Assembly (NCBI GenBank): GCA_021812735.1
Contig: JAKAMV010000105.1
Coordinates: 1-17,805 of the forward strand
Reading direction: 5' to 3'
Length of the DNA stretch: 17,805 nucleotides
Source: Chloroflexota bacterium
GTDB taxonomy: Bacteria; Chloroflexota; Limnocylindria; Limnocylindrales; CSP1-4
The position numbers and the translations under genes were made by a program. The notes under the pieces were generated by a model. It searched no databases. It had not been told where the DNA came from and saw only the letters and a list, made by a program, of their open reading frames with translations. Each line of letters starts with the position of its first letter. Position 1 is the first letter of the stretch. Below are positions 1 to 6,365 of the stretch, one piece after another.

Positions 1-403
1 GCTCGACGGCCACGCCCGCGGGAGGCTCGGCCGTTGGTGTTGCGGGCGCGGGCGTTGCAGGCACCGCGGCGGCGGGCGCCGTCGACAGCGCCCTGGCCGC
101 GGCGGGCGCCGGGGTCGCTTCAGGCGCCGGGCCGGCGTGCGCCGAGACCGTCGCCGCGTCGGCGGCGTCGATGGCGATGTACGCGATCACCGAAGTGACC
201 GGCACGACCGCGCCGGCGGGGTACTTGAGGCCGACCACCAGGCCGGCTGCCGGCGCCTCGACCTCCATGTTGACCTTGTCGGTCTCGACCTCGCAGAGGG
301 GGTCACCCTCGCGGACGGTCGCACCCTCCTCCACCATCCAGCGGAGCAGCAGGGCCTCCGTCATGTCCATGTTGAACATGGGGAGGATGACGGGCTTGGC
401 CAT
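1..403 (-). CDS. Dihydrolipoamide acyltransferase (E2), N-terminal part, cut by window edge
   Basis: This is the lipoyl-carrying E2 core subunit of a 2-oxoacid or acetoin dehydrogenase complex; it takes the acyl group from the E1 TPP adduct and passes it to CoA. Only the first 134 codons are in the window. Residues 1-78 form a biotinyl/lipoyl domain with the signature ETDKVNMEV, and Lys43 is the predicted lipoylation site. An Ala/Pro-rich flexible linker (about residues 82-134) follows, as is usual before the E1/E3-binding domain. The ATG at 403 follows GGTGG at a suitable distance and lies 2 bases after the E1 beta stop, so the two are translated together. The catalytic domain and any E3 gene lie outside the window. 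The lipoyl domain is certain; acyl specificity cannot be read from this part. Confidence 0.93.
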   Translation of the reverse strand, partial: MAKPVILPMFNMDMTEALLLRWMVEEGATVREGDPLCEVETDKVNMEVEAPAAGLVVGLKYPAGAVVPVTSVIAYIAIDAADAATVSAHAGPAPEATPAPAAARALSTAPAAAVPATPAPATPTAEPPAGVAVE

Positions 404-405
404 GG

Positions 406-1383
406 TCAGGCCACCAGCCGTCGGACGGCGGCCACGACGTCATCCTCCTGCGGGACCGCGGCCCGCTCGAGGTCGCGGTTGTAGGGGATGGGCGTGGGCT
501 GGCCGGCCAGACGCATGATCGGCGCCTCGAGGTACTCGAAGGCGTCGCCCTCGAGGACCCGGGCGGCGATCTCGCCGCCCACGCCGCCGTGCTTGACCGC
601 CTCGTGGACGATCAGCAGGCGTCCGGTCTTCTTGACCGACGCCTCGATCGTCTCCGCGTCGAGCGGCAGCAGCGTCCGGGGGTCCACCACCTCGATCTCG
701 ATCCCCTCCTGCGCCAGGCGCTCGGCCGCCGCGAGCGCACGGGGGACCATGATCTGGGTTGCCACGACCGTGGCGTGCGTGCCCTGCCGCTTCACGTCCG
801 CCTTGCCGATCGGCACGAGGTACTCCCCGTCGGGGACCTCGCCCTTCGTCTTGTACAGCAGTTTGTGCTCCACGAACACCACCGGGTTCGGGTCGCGGAT
901 CGCGGCCGTGAGCAGGCCCTTCGCGTCGGCCGGGGTGGACGGCGCGATGACCTTGAGGCCCGGGATGTGGGTGAACAGCGCCTCGAGGCTCTGCGAGTGC
1001 TGGGCCGCCGCGCCGGTGCCCGAGCCGGCCGGACCGCGGACCACGATCGGCACCGTGGCCCGACCGCCGAACATGTAGCGGATCTTGGCCGCCTGGTTGA
1101 TCAGCTGGTCCATGGCCAGCAGGATGAAGTCGAAGAACTGGATCTCGGCGATCGGCCGCATGCCGCCGAGGGCGGCACCCGTGGCAGCGCCCACGATCGC
1201 GGCCTCGGAGATCGGCGTGTCGCGGATCCGCTCGGGCCCGAACTCGGCCAGCAGGCCGTCGCTGACGCCGAAGGCGCCGCCGTAGACGCCGATGTCCTCG
1301 CCCATCAGGAAGACGGTCGGGTCGCGCTGCATCTCCTCGCGGATCGCGGCGCGCACGGCCTGTGCGAAGCTCATCTCGCTCAT
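406..1383 (-). CDS. acoB: E1 beta subunit of acetoin/pyruvate-type dehydrogenase (transketolase-like)
   Basis: The protein has 325 residues, the normal size for the beta subunit of a heterotetrameric alpha2beta2 E1. With E1 alpha it binds TPP, decarboxylates or cleaves the substrate and acylates the lipoyl arm of E2. Visible family features are [10 protein letters not shown] near the N-terminus, the TPP-contacting region [28 protein letters not shown], and [20 protein letters not shown] followed by HIPGLKV. The stretch [17 protein letters not shown] and [10 protein letters not shown] resemble AcoB of acetoin dehydrogenases as much as PdhB. The ATG at 1383 overlaps the E1 alpha stop by one base (TGATG), so translation is coupled. 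A second in-frame ATG lies four codons later. The family is certain; acetoin-like rather than pyruvate specificity is inferred from sequence flavour and the operon. Confidence 0.9.
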   Translation of the reverse strand: MSEMSFAQAVRAAIREEMQRDPTVFLMGEDIGVYGGAFGVSDGLLAEFGPERIRDTPISEAAIVGAATGAALGGMRPIAEIQFFDFILLAMDQLINQAAKIRYMFGGRATVPIVVRGPAGSGTGAAAQHSQSLEALFTHIPGLKVIAPSTPADAKGLLTAAIRDPNPVVFVEHKLLYKTKGEVPDGEYLVPIGKADVKRQGTHATVVATQIMVPRALAAAERLAQEGIEIEVVDPRTLLPLDAETIEASVKKTGRLLIVHEAVKHGGVGGEIAARVLEGDAFEYLEAPIMRLAGQPTPIPYNRDLERAAVPQEDDVVAAVRRLVA

Positions 1384-2405
1384 CAGGCGTAGACCCCCTC
1401 CAGCAGGTCCTCGACCCGCGGGTCGGGCTGCGTCTCGGCGCGGGCCACCGCCGCGTTGATCTGGTCGCGCGCCTTCTGGTGCGCGGCATCGTCGTCGGCC
1501 GGCGAGGTGATCCCCATGGCCTCGAGCGCTGCCGCGTACCGCCCGATCGGGTCCTTGGCGCGCCACTCGTCGATCTCGGCGCGCGTGCGGTACAGGTTCC
1601 GGTCGCTCTTGGAGTGGCCGCGGTACCGGTAGGTGAGCGCCTCCACCAGGTACGGCCCCTTGCCGGCCCGGATGTGGTCCACGGCCGCCTTCACCGCCTC
1701 GTAGACCGCCACGACGTCGTTGCCGTCCACCCGCACCCCGGGCATCCCGTACGCCGCGGCCCGGTCGGCCACGGTCACGTTCATCGCCTTCTCGATGGGC
1801 ATCGACATGCCGTACTGGTTGTTCTCGCACAGGAACAGGACGGGGAGGTCCCAGACGGCCGCCATGTTGAGCGACTCGTGGAAGGTACCCTCGTTGTTGG
1901 CGCCGTCGCCGAACACGCCCAGCACCAGCTGGTCCGTCCCGCGCAGCTTGATCGCGAGGCCGACGCCGGTGGCGATCGGGATGCCGCCGCCCACGATGCC
2001 GTTGGCGCCCACGTTGTTCTTCGACACGTCGGCGATGTGCATCGAGCCGCCGCGGCCCCGGCCGTACCCGGTCTCCTTGCCCAGCAGCTCCGCCATCATC
2101 GGCTCTGGGTCGGCGCCCTTCGCGAGCGCGTGGCCGTGGCCGCGGTGGTGGCTGACGAGGTAGTCGTCGTCGCGCAGCGCGAGCGACCAGCCGGCGGGCA
2201 CCGCCTCCTGGCCGATGGACAGGTGCATGGTGCCGTGGACGCGGCCCATGCTGTAGAGCTCCTCGATCTTCTCCTCGACAGCGCGGATGCGCCACATGAG
2301 CTCGAGCGTGGCGACCAGGCGCTCCCTCGGCAGGGCGGAGATCGCTGGGTCGGTGCCCGCCCGCGCTGCGGTCGACCCCCGTGGGCTTCGTTCTGTTTTC
2401 GACAT
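1383..2405 (-). CDS. acoA: E1 alpha subunit of acetoin/pyruvate-type dehydrogenase
   Basis: TPP-dependent E1 alpha subunit of 340 residues. It has the thiamine diphosphate motif GDG (166-168), then 26 residues, then NN (195-196). It also has the family blocks [55 protein letters not shown] and [10 protein letters not shown]. The complex it forms with E1 beta and E2 would make acyl-CoA from a 2-oxoacid or an acetoin-like alpha-hydroxyketone. The ATG at 2405 is chosen because AGGA stands six bases before it; an upstream TTG at 2438 gives 11 extra residues but lies inside a strong hairpin. It is separated from the upstream DRL-like gene by 89 bases holding that hairpin, and is joined to E1 beta by a one-base overlap. 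The substrate is not determined by sequence alone. Confidence 0.9.
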   Translation of the reverse strand: MSKTERSPRGSTAARAGTDPAISALPRERLVATLELMWRIRAVEEKIEELYSMGRVHGTMHLSIGQEAVPAGWSLALRDDDYLVSHHRGHGHALAKGADPEPMMAELLGKETGYGRGRGGSMHIADVSKNNVGANGIVGGGIPIATGVGLAIKLRGTDQLVLGVFGDGANNEGTFHESLNMAAVWDLPVLFLCENNQYGMSMPIEKAMNVTVADRAAAYGMPGVRVDGNDVVAVYEAVKAAVDHIRAGKGPYLVEALTYRYRGHSKSDRNLYRTRAEIDEWRAKDPIGRYAAALEAMGITSPADDDAAHQKARDQINAAVARAETQPDPRVEDLLEGVYA

Positions 2406-2436
2406 CTCGGTTCCTGTGCGTTGCTGCTGTGACCCC

Positions 2437-2464
2437 AACGCCCGGGCGTCGGGGCCCGGGCGTT
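2437..2464 (-). terminator. Strong GC hairpin between DRL-like gene and E1 alpha
   Basis: A perfect 10-bp inverted repeat (AACGCCCGGG and CCCGGGCGTT) encloses an 8-base loop, and three more pairs form beyond one mismatch. It lies in the only sizeable gap of the downstream half of the operon, just before the E1 alpha ribosome binding site. No T-run follows, so it is either a weak intrinsic terminator or a processing/stabilising stem that sets the ratio of the upstream (PTS, DRL) to downstream (E1/E2) genes. Confidence 0.6.
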
Positions 2465-2494
2465 CGGGTTGGCGGGGATCGGGCCGCGCTGCCG

Positions 2495-3796
2495 CTAGGC
2501 GCCGACGGCGACCCGGTCCAGTTCGTCCTGGGTCTGGCGGAGCCGGTAGAGCAGGGTGTTCTCGTTGAGCTCGAGCGCGTCGGCGGGGATCGGCTCGCCC
2601 AGCTTGACCGGCTTGGTCACGATCGCGCCCTCGACCAGGCCGATCGGGGTCAGCCCCTCGGCCTTGGCGATCTCAGCGCGCTCGGCCAGGCCGTAGTACA
2701 TGTAGCCGCCCATCTTGTCGAGCTTCTCGCCCGGCACGAGGTCGCGCTTGGCGACCGCGATGGCCTCGGAGACCGGCAGCGGGCCGGGGGCGATGGTCGC
2801 CTCGTGGTCGACGGCGGCCTGGGCGATGCTGATCGGCGTCTCGAGGCTGGTGAGGTGGTACGGGCGGAACAGGACGAAGTAGGGTCCGGCGCCCATGCCC
2901 AGGTACTTCATCTCGTCGAACACGATCTTGCGGTCGGTCTCGATGACGCAGAAGACCCCCGGCGCCACGCCGATGGCATAGTCCACGACGCCCTTCTTGA
3001 GCAGGACGCCGCCGTCCGCCTCCGGGATCAGGATCTTGGGCAGCTCCGGCACCTTGGCATGCGGCCCGTGCATGCCGCGCACGTCGGGCACGAGCCCCGT
3101 GGCGTTGGCCAGGCAGGACATCTCGACGGCCGTCTTGGTGCCGTCCACGAAGCCCGACAGCATCCACGGGTTGGCGCCGATCGCCTTGGCGCGCTCCGTC
3201 TGGTCCTCCGGCGTGCAGGCGCGGTCGAGCGGGTTGTTCTTGCCCTTGCCCGCGCACACCACGTTGAAGCCCAGCGTCCGCGCGAACTCGACCAGCTCCT
3301 TGGCCGGGGCGTACTCGTCGCCGGCGGAGGTCGTGTAGATGACGCCCGCGTCGTCGGCCATCTTCTTGAGCGCCCGTCCCACCGTGACGTCCGCCTCGAC
3401 GTTGAGCATCACGATGTGCTGGCGCGCCCTGATGGCGGCGTTGGCCACGACGGCGCCCACCTCGGGGACACCGGTGGCGTCCACCACCACCTCGTTGCCG
3501 GGGATGGACGCGACGAGCTCGGCAGAGCGGCTGACGAGGTGCAGGCCGGCCTCGCGCGCCCGCTCGGCCGCGGGCAGGTCGTCCACGACGACCACCCGGC
3601 CATCCGGGACCCCGGCCGCCCGGAAGGCGGCCTTCGCGCGCTCGATGTCGATGTCGCCGACGGCGGTCACGTCGTACCACGGCAGCGGCGTGATCTGGTC
3701 GATGAGGCCCGATCCCATCTGGCCGGCACCGACGACGCCGACCGTCACGGGGCGCTTCTCGGCAGCGCGCTGGAGGAGCCTTTCATACAGGGACAT
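2495..3796 (-). CDS. DRL-type (DXP reductoisomerase-like) NAD(P)-dependent oxidoreductase with SAF domain
   Basis: Soluble oxidoreductase of 433 residues in the homoserine-dehydrogenase-like family that includes Brucella DRL, which converts 1-deoxy-D-xylulose 5-phosphate (DXP) to 2-C-methyl-D-erythritol 4-phosphate (MEP). An N-terminal Rossmann fold has the motif [12 protein letters not shown] (about residues 18-29). Family blocks follow: [75 protein letters not shown] and [10 protein letters not shown]. The C-terminal part ([15 protein letters not shown] onward) is a SAF domain. The ATG at 3796 has AGGTGG upstream. It sits directly after the PTS genes, the place srlD (sorbitol-6-phosphate dehydrogenase) holds in E. 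coli, which suggests that it oxidises or isomerises the imported phosphopolyol. Only part of the DRL family has proven DXP activity, so the exact substrate is inferred. Confidence 0.8.
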   Translation of the reverse strand: MSLYERLLQRAAEKRPVTVGVVGAGQMGSGLIDQITPLPWYDVTAVGDIDIERAKAAFRAAGVPDGRVVVVDDLPAAERAREAGLHLVSRSAELVASIPGNEVVVDATGVPEVGAVVANAAIRARQHIVMLNVEADVTVGRALKKMADDAGVIYTTSAGDEYAPAKELVEFARTLGFNVVCAGKGKNNPLDRACTPEDQTERAKAIGANPWMLSGFVDGTKTAVEMSCLANATGLVPDVRGMHGPHAKVPELPKILIPEADGGVLLKKGVVDYAIGVAPGVFCVIETDRKIVFDEMKYLGMGAGPYFVLFRPYHLTSLETPISIAQAAVDHEATIAPGPLPVSEAIAVAKRDLVPGEKLDKMGGYMYYGLAERAEIAKAEGLTPIGLVEGAIVTKPVKLGEPIPADALELNENTLLYRLRQTQDELDRVAVGA

Positions 3797-3806
3797 GTGC
3801 GACCAC

Positions 3807-4187
3807 CTAGCTGTTGTCGGGTCCGAAGATGGCGATCTCGTCGCCCACGGCGAGGTTGACCAGGGGTTTGGCCTCAACGCAGACGTCGCCGAGCATCTCG
3901 GGTTCGGACCGACCGTTCGCCTTGACGACCAGGTGCCCGAGGGACGCGAAGTTGTCGTTGGCGACGTCCCCGACGGCGAGGACGTCATAGGTCTCGGCGT
4001 CGAGCCGGAGCTGGTCCCCCGGCTCGACGCGCGCGGTCTCAGTGAGGCGCTCGTGCAGGATCGAGAACTCCGCCAGCTCCTCGGGCGCGCCCGCGGCGAA
4101 GAACACGAGGATGTTCTGGGCGGTGAACTCGGCAACGAGCTCGCCGACCGCCACGACGCGGGATCGGTACTTGACCTGGCGGGTCAT
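3807..4187 (-). CDS. srlB: PTS glucitol/sorbitol-type enzyme IIA
   Basis: Cytoplasmic IIA component of 126 residues (E. coli SrlB has 123). It takes phosphate from HPr and passes it to IIB. The segment AEFSILHERL matches the EEFCFIH region of SrlB, which makes His45 the predicted phosphorylation site. AVGDVANDNFASLGHLVVK corresponds to the conserved AVGxVAxDNLxxLGH block. The ATG at 4187 is one base after the IIB stop (4189), and the stop is ten bases before the DRL-like gene. The glucitol-family assignment is firm; the transported polyol is not fixed by this subunit. Confidence 0.93.
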   Translation of the reverse strand: MTRQVKYRSRVVAVGELVAEFTAQNILVFFAAGAPEELAEFSILHERLTETARVEPGDQLRLDAETYDVLAVGDVANDNFASLGHLVVKANGRSEPEMLGDVCVEAKPLVNLAVGDEIAIFGPDNS

Positions 4188-4188
4188 C

Positions 4189-4572
4189 TCACTCGACGGA
4201 CTTGATGTTCTCTTCCTTGACCCCAGATACGAACATGTCCTCGGTGATGAACATCATCAGCGGGCCGGCGGGCATGGTCGCGTGGACATCGATGGTCGGC
4301 ACCTTCTTCATCGGGTAGACCCCGACCCGGGCGGTGCCGCCGCAGTCGATGACCACGCAGGCCATCTGGTTGAACTCCACCTTCGACTTGAAGCCGTCGA
4401 AGGGGATCCCCCCGGTGAGCTCGGCGATGCGCTGTGCCACCGGGTGGATCCCCCCACCCGTGATGGAGACGACATACTCGCGACCGGGCTTGGGGTGGAT
4501 GGTCAGGGGACCACCCCATCCGCGGACGCCCTTGGAAACCTTGACGGCCTTGAAGGTCTTCTCGTCACCCAT
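4189..4572 (-). CDS. srlE: PTS glucitol/sorbitol-type enzyme IIB (N-terminal half of SrlE as a separate protein)
   Basis: A 127-residue protein matching the N-terminal IIB domain of E. coli SrlE: KGVRGWGGPL, a glycine-rich turn, VVIDCGGTARVGVYP, KVPTIDVHATMPAGPL and ending with VSGVKEENI. Cys77 in the DCGGT motif is the predicted phosphocysteine that hands phosphate to the polyol. In enteric bacteria this domain is fused to a membrane IIC segment in a 319-residue protein. Here it ends at the domain boundary and the membrane segment is encoded by the gene just upstream. The ATG at 4572 follows GGAGAGG at a good distance. The gene is intact, so this looks like a natural split and not a frameshift. 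Confidence 0.93.
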   Translation of the reverse strand: MGDEKTFKAVKVSKGVRGWGGPLTIHPKPGREYVVSITGGGIHPVAQRIAELTGGIPFDGFKSKVEFNQMACVVIDCGGTARVGVYPMKKVPTIDVHATMPAGPLMMFITEDMFVSGVKEENIKSVE

Positions 4573-4606
4573 TGGACCTCTCCATCACGCTGTGGGCGAT
4601 GACCTC

Positions 4607-5149
4607 TCAGGAGTAGAGGCCGAAGCTGGCCAGGTACGCGATCACGACCGCGAGCGGACCGGTGATCTGGCGGGAGAACAGGACGGCCGGAACGCCGATC
4701 TCGACGGTCTCGGGCTCGGCCTCGCCGAGGGCAAGGCCGACCGGGATGAAGTCGCAGCCGACCTGGGAGTTGATGGCGAACAGGGCCGGCAGCGCCAGCT
4801 GCGGGGACATGCCGCCCTTGGCGATCAGCGTGGAGCCGATCAGGGTGCCGATGATCTGGGCCATCACCGCGCCCGGGCCGAGCAGCGGGGACAGGATCGG
4901 GATGCCGCCGATGATGCCCAGGACGACCAGGCCGACGACGTTGTTGGCCAGGCCCGAGACGTTGTCGGCGATCCAGGTGCCGATGCCCGTGTACAGGATC
5001 AGGCCGATCAGGAAGCTGATGAACGCCATGAAGGGCAGGATGTTGCGGATGACCTGGTCAACCGCCTGCCGGCCCGACTGGTACAGCGTTCCGACGACGA
5101 CACCGGCGCCCTTGCCGATGGTGAGAATGAAGTTCGTGACGCCTTCCAC
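4607..5149 (-). CDS. srlE: PTS glucitol/sorbitol-type membrane subunit IIC1 (C-terminal half of SrlE)
   Basis: Hydrophobic membrane protein of 180 residues corresponding to the C-terminal membrane part of SrlE. Several transmembrane stretches are visible, such as ILPFMAFISFLIGLILYTGI, VVGLVVLGIIGGIPILSPLL and ITGPLAVVIAYLASFGL. Between them is the family block LPALFAINSQVGCDFIPVGLALGEAEPETVE (quoted in part: INSQVGCDFIPVGLALGEAE). With SrlA it forms the translocation channel. The GTG at 5149 has GGAGG eight bases upstream. It is 34 bases before the IIB gene and 15 bases after srlA. The family is certain; the substrate is not. Confidence 0.92.
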   Translation of the reverse strand: MEGVTNFILTIGKGAGVVVGTLYQSGRQAVDQVIRNILPFMAFISFLIGLILYTGIGTWIADNVSGLANNVVGLVVLGIIGGIPILSPLLGPGAVMAQIIGTLIGSTLIAKGGMSPQLALPALFAINSQVGCDFIPVGLALGEAEPETVEIGVPAVLFSRQITGPLAVVIAYLASFGLYS

Positions 5150-5164
5150 GTGTCGCTCCTCCGC

Positions 5165-5713
5165 CTACTCGGCCGCAGCCTTCTTGGCCTCGCGGGCCAT
5201 CAGCCAGGCCGTGATGTACTCGGTGGTCACGCCGCGGATGAAGATCACGACGAGGCCGACCAGCGCGTAGCGGATCGCGAGCGGCGTGGTGTCCAGCCCA
5301 AGGGTCTTGATGCCGGTCGCGATGCCCAGCCACACGAAGATCTCGCCCGGGTTGATGTGCGGGAACAGGCCGAGCGGCGGGTGCACGTACGAGACGGCCG
5401 AGTCGTAGAAGGCCGGCTTGAGCTTCTCGGGGAACCAACGGCCCTGGGTGTAGGCCATGGGGTTGGTGAGGAAGAAGACCGCCAGCACCGGCGCGACGAT
5501 GTAGCGGAGCGGCGTGTAGGCGAGGCCCGGCCGAGCGGACACCGCGATCACGCGGTTGATCCGCTCCTCCCCGACCAGGGCCGTGAAGGCGTAGACCGCC
5601 GTCAACAGGACGAGCAGCGTGGGAACGATCCCGGTCACAAGGCCGGTGAGCGTCTCACCGCCTTTGTTGAAGATCCCGATGAAGCCCTTCGCGACTTCGA
5701 CTAGAAAGTCCAT
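5165..5713 (-). CDS. srlA: PTS glucitol/sorbitol-type membrane subunit IIC2
   Basis: Integral membrane protein of 182 residues, close to E. coli SrlA (187). It shares FNKGGETLTGLVTGIVPTLL near the N-terminus, ERINR, PVLAVFFLTNPMAYTQGRWF, and a loop with PAFYDSAVSYVHPPLGLFPHINPGE (key residues HP and GLFPHINPGE), then IRYALVGLVVIFIRGVTTE near the C-terminus. It pairs with the IIC1 protein to move the polyol across the membrane while IIB phosphorylates it. The ATG at 5713 is preferred because GGAG stands seven bases before it; a TTG two codons earlier is possible. It follows gutM after about 50 bases. Confidence 0.93.
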   Translation of the reverse strand: MDFLVEVAKGFIGIFNKGGETLTGLVTGIVPTLLVLLTAVYAFTALVGEERINRVIAVSARPGLAYTPLRYIVAPVLAVFFLTNPMAYTQGRWFPEKLKPAFYDSAVSYVHPPLGLFPHINPGEIFVWLGIATGIKTLGLDTTPLAIRYALVGLVVIFIRGVTTEYITAWLMAREAKKAAAE

Positions 5714-5762
5714 CCTCAATCTCCAGGCTCGGGGAAACCCGAAAGACCTCTCCTTCTCGCGG

Positions 5763-6233
5763 TCAGATCACCTGCGCGATGGGCAACCCCCTTTCCTCGT
5801 CGCGAGGGGTGGGGCCCTCCTCCTCGGGATCCGCATCAGCGCCCGGTTCCGGCGTGCCGCCGGTGCTGTCCGCAACGAGGGCGTCAACGGCCTGCTGGAG
5901 CGCGGCGATGACCTGCGGGGGTGCCTTCTGGCCCTTCGCCACGTCCACGACTTCTGACAGGTGGAGCCCCGCGTAGCGGCCGACGGGTCGGACGCGGGCG
6001 AAGATCGTCAGCCCGCTGAGGCGCTCGACGCGCACGACGCGGTCGCGGTGGTCGGCGACCACGACGATGAAGGTGCGCACCCGGAACCGGTTGTAGCCGA
6101 CCCCGATGGCCACCCGGCCCTCCTGACGCAGCACGTGGATGCGTCGCATGCACGCCTTGCCCTGCCGGTACACGAAGAACGACTGGACCGACCACACGAC
6201 GGCCAGCGCCACGATGACGAAGAGGGGGTTCAA
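5763..6233 (-). CDS. gutM: GutM-family glucitol operon regulator, membrane-anchored
   Basis: Protein of 156 residues of the GutM/SrlM family, known in E. coli as an activator of the glucitol operon. Residues 1-20 form one hydrophobic segment (NPLFVIVALAVVWSVQSFF). The conserved domain follows: RRIHVLRQEGRVAIGVGYNR, VVVADHRDRVVRVERLSGLT and FARVRPVGRYAGLHLSEV. After residue 120 there is a Pro/Glu/Asp-rich tail that the 119-residue E. coli protein lacks. The TTG at 6233 is chosen as start because GGGAGAAGG directly precedes it and the family's hydrophobic N-terminus begins there; longer versions would add a Cys-rich stretch unlike the family. It is the first gene of the operon, whereas in E. 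coli it comes after the transport genes. Confidence 0.85.
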   Translation of the reverse strand: MNPLFVIVALAVVWSVQSFFVYRQGKACMRRIHVLRQEGRVAIGVGYNRFRVRTFIVVVADHRDRVVRVERLSGLTIFARVRPVGRYAGLHLSEVVDVAKGQKAPPQVIAALQQAVDALVADSTGGTPEPGADADPEEEGPTPRDEERGLPIAQVI

Positions 6234-6243
6234 GCCTTCTCCC

Positions 6244-6274
6244 GCACAAATGTGACAGTGCGAAGCGTTTGTGC
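6244..6274. promoter_or_regulatory. Operator-like inverted repeat at gutM start point
   Basis: Perfect 7-bp arms GCACAAA (6244-6250) and TTTGTGC (6268-6274) are separated by 17 bases. They sit just downstream of the -10 box of the gutM promoter, where a repressor would block initiation. The left arm is part of CACAAATGTGACA (6245-6257), which matches 12 of 13 bases of a palindrome upstream of ptsI and the ispD-like gene. It is probably bound by the SorC-family protein encoded in the window; the regulator is inferred. Confidence 0.6.
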
Positions 6275-6275
6275 A

Positions 6276-6305
6276 ACAATACTGACCTGCTGCGTCCGAT
6301 GTCAA
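6276..6305 (-). promoter_or_regulatory. Sigma70-type promoter of the gutM-PTS-DRL-E1/E2 operon
   Basis: On the minus strand a perfect -35 hexamer TTGACA (6305-6300) is followed by an 18-base spacer and TATTGT (6281-6276). The start of transcription would fall near 6269, inside the inverted repeat at 6244-6274. It is one of the few AT-rich stretches of the window and has about 35 bases to the gutM TTG start. Confidence 0.65.
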
Positions 6306-6337
6306 CCTCGATGTTGCCGATCGGTTTCGGCAGCGTC

Positions 6338-6354
6338 GCAGGCGCGGCGCCTGC
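6338..6354 (-). terminator. Hairpin downstream of ptsI
   Basis: A perfect 7-bp stem, GCAGGCG and CGCCTGC with a CGG loop, lies 12 bases after the ptsI stop and before the gutM promoter. No T-run follows. It may end or attenuate ptsI transcription so that gutM uses its own promoter. Confidence 0.45.
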
Positions 6355-6365
6355 CTTGGCGCCCG

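Noticed and set aside
2381..3859. Long plus-strand frame of 492 codons opposite the DRL-like gene
   Set aside because: It is rich in His, Asp, Arg, Gly and Val as expected for the antisense of a GC-rich gene, while the minus-strand frame shows a full enzyme family pattern.
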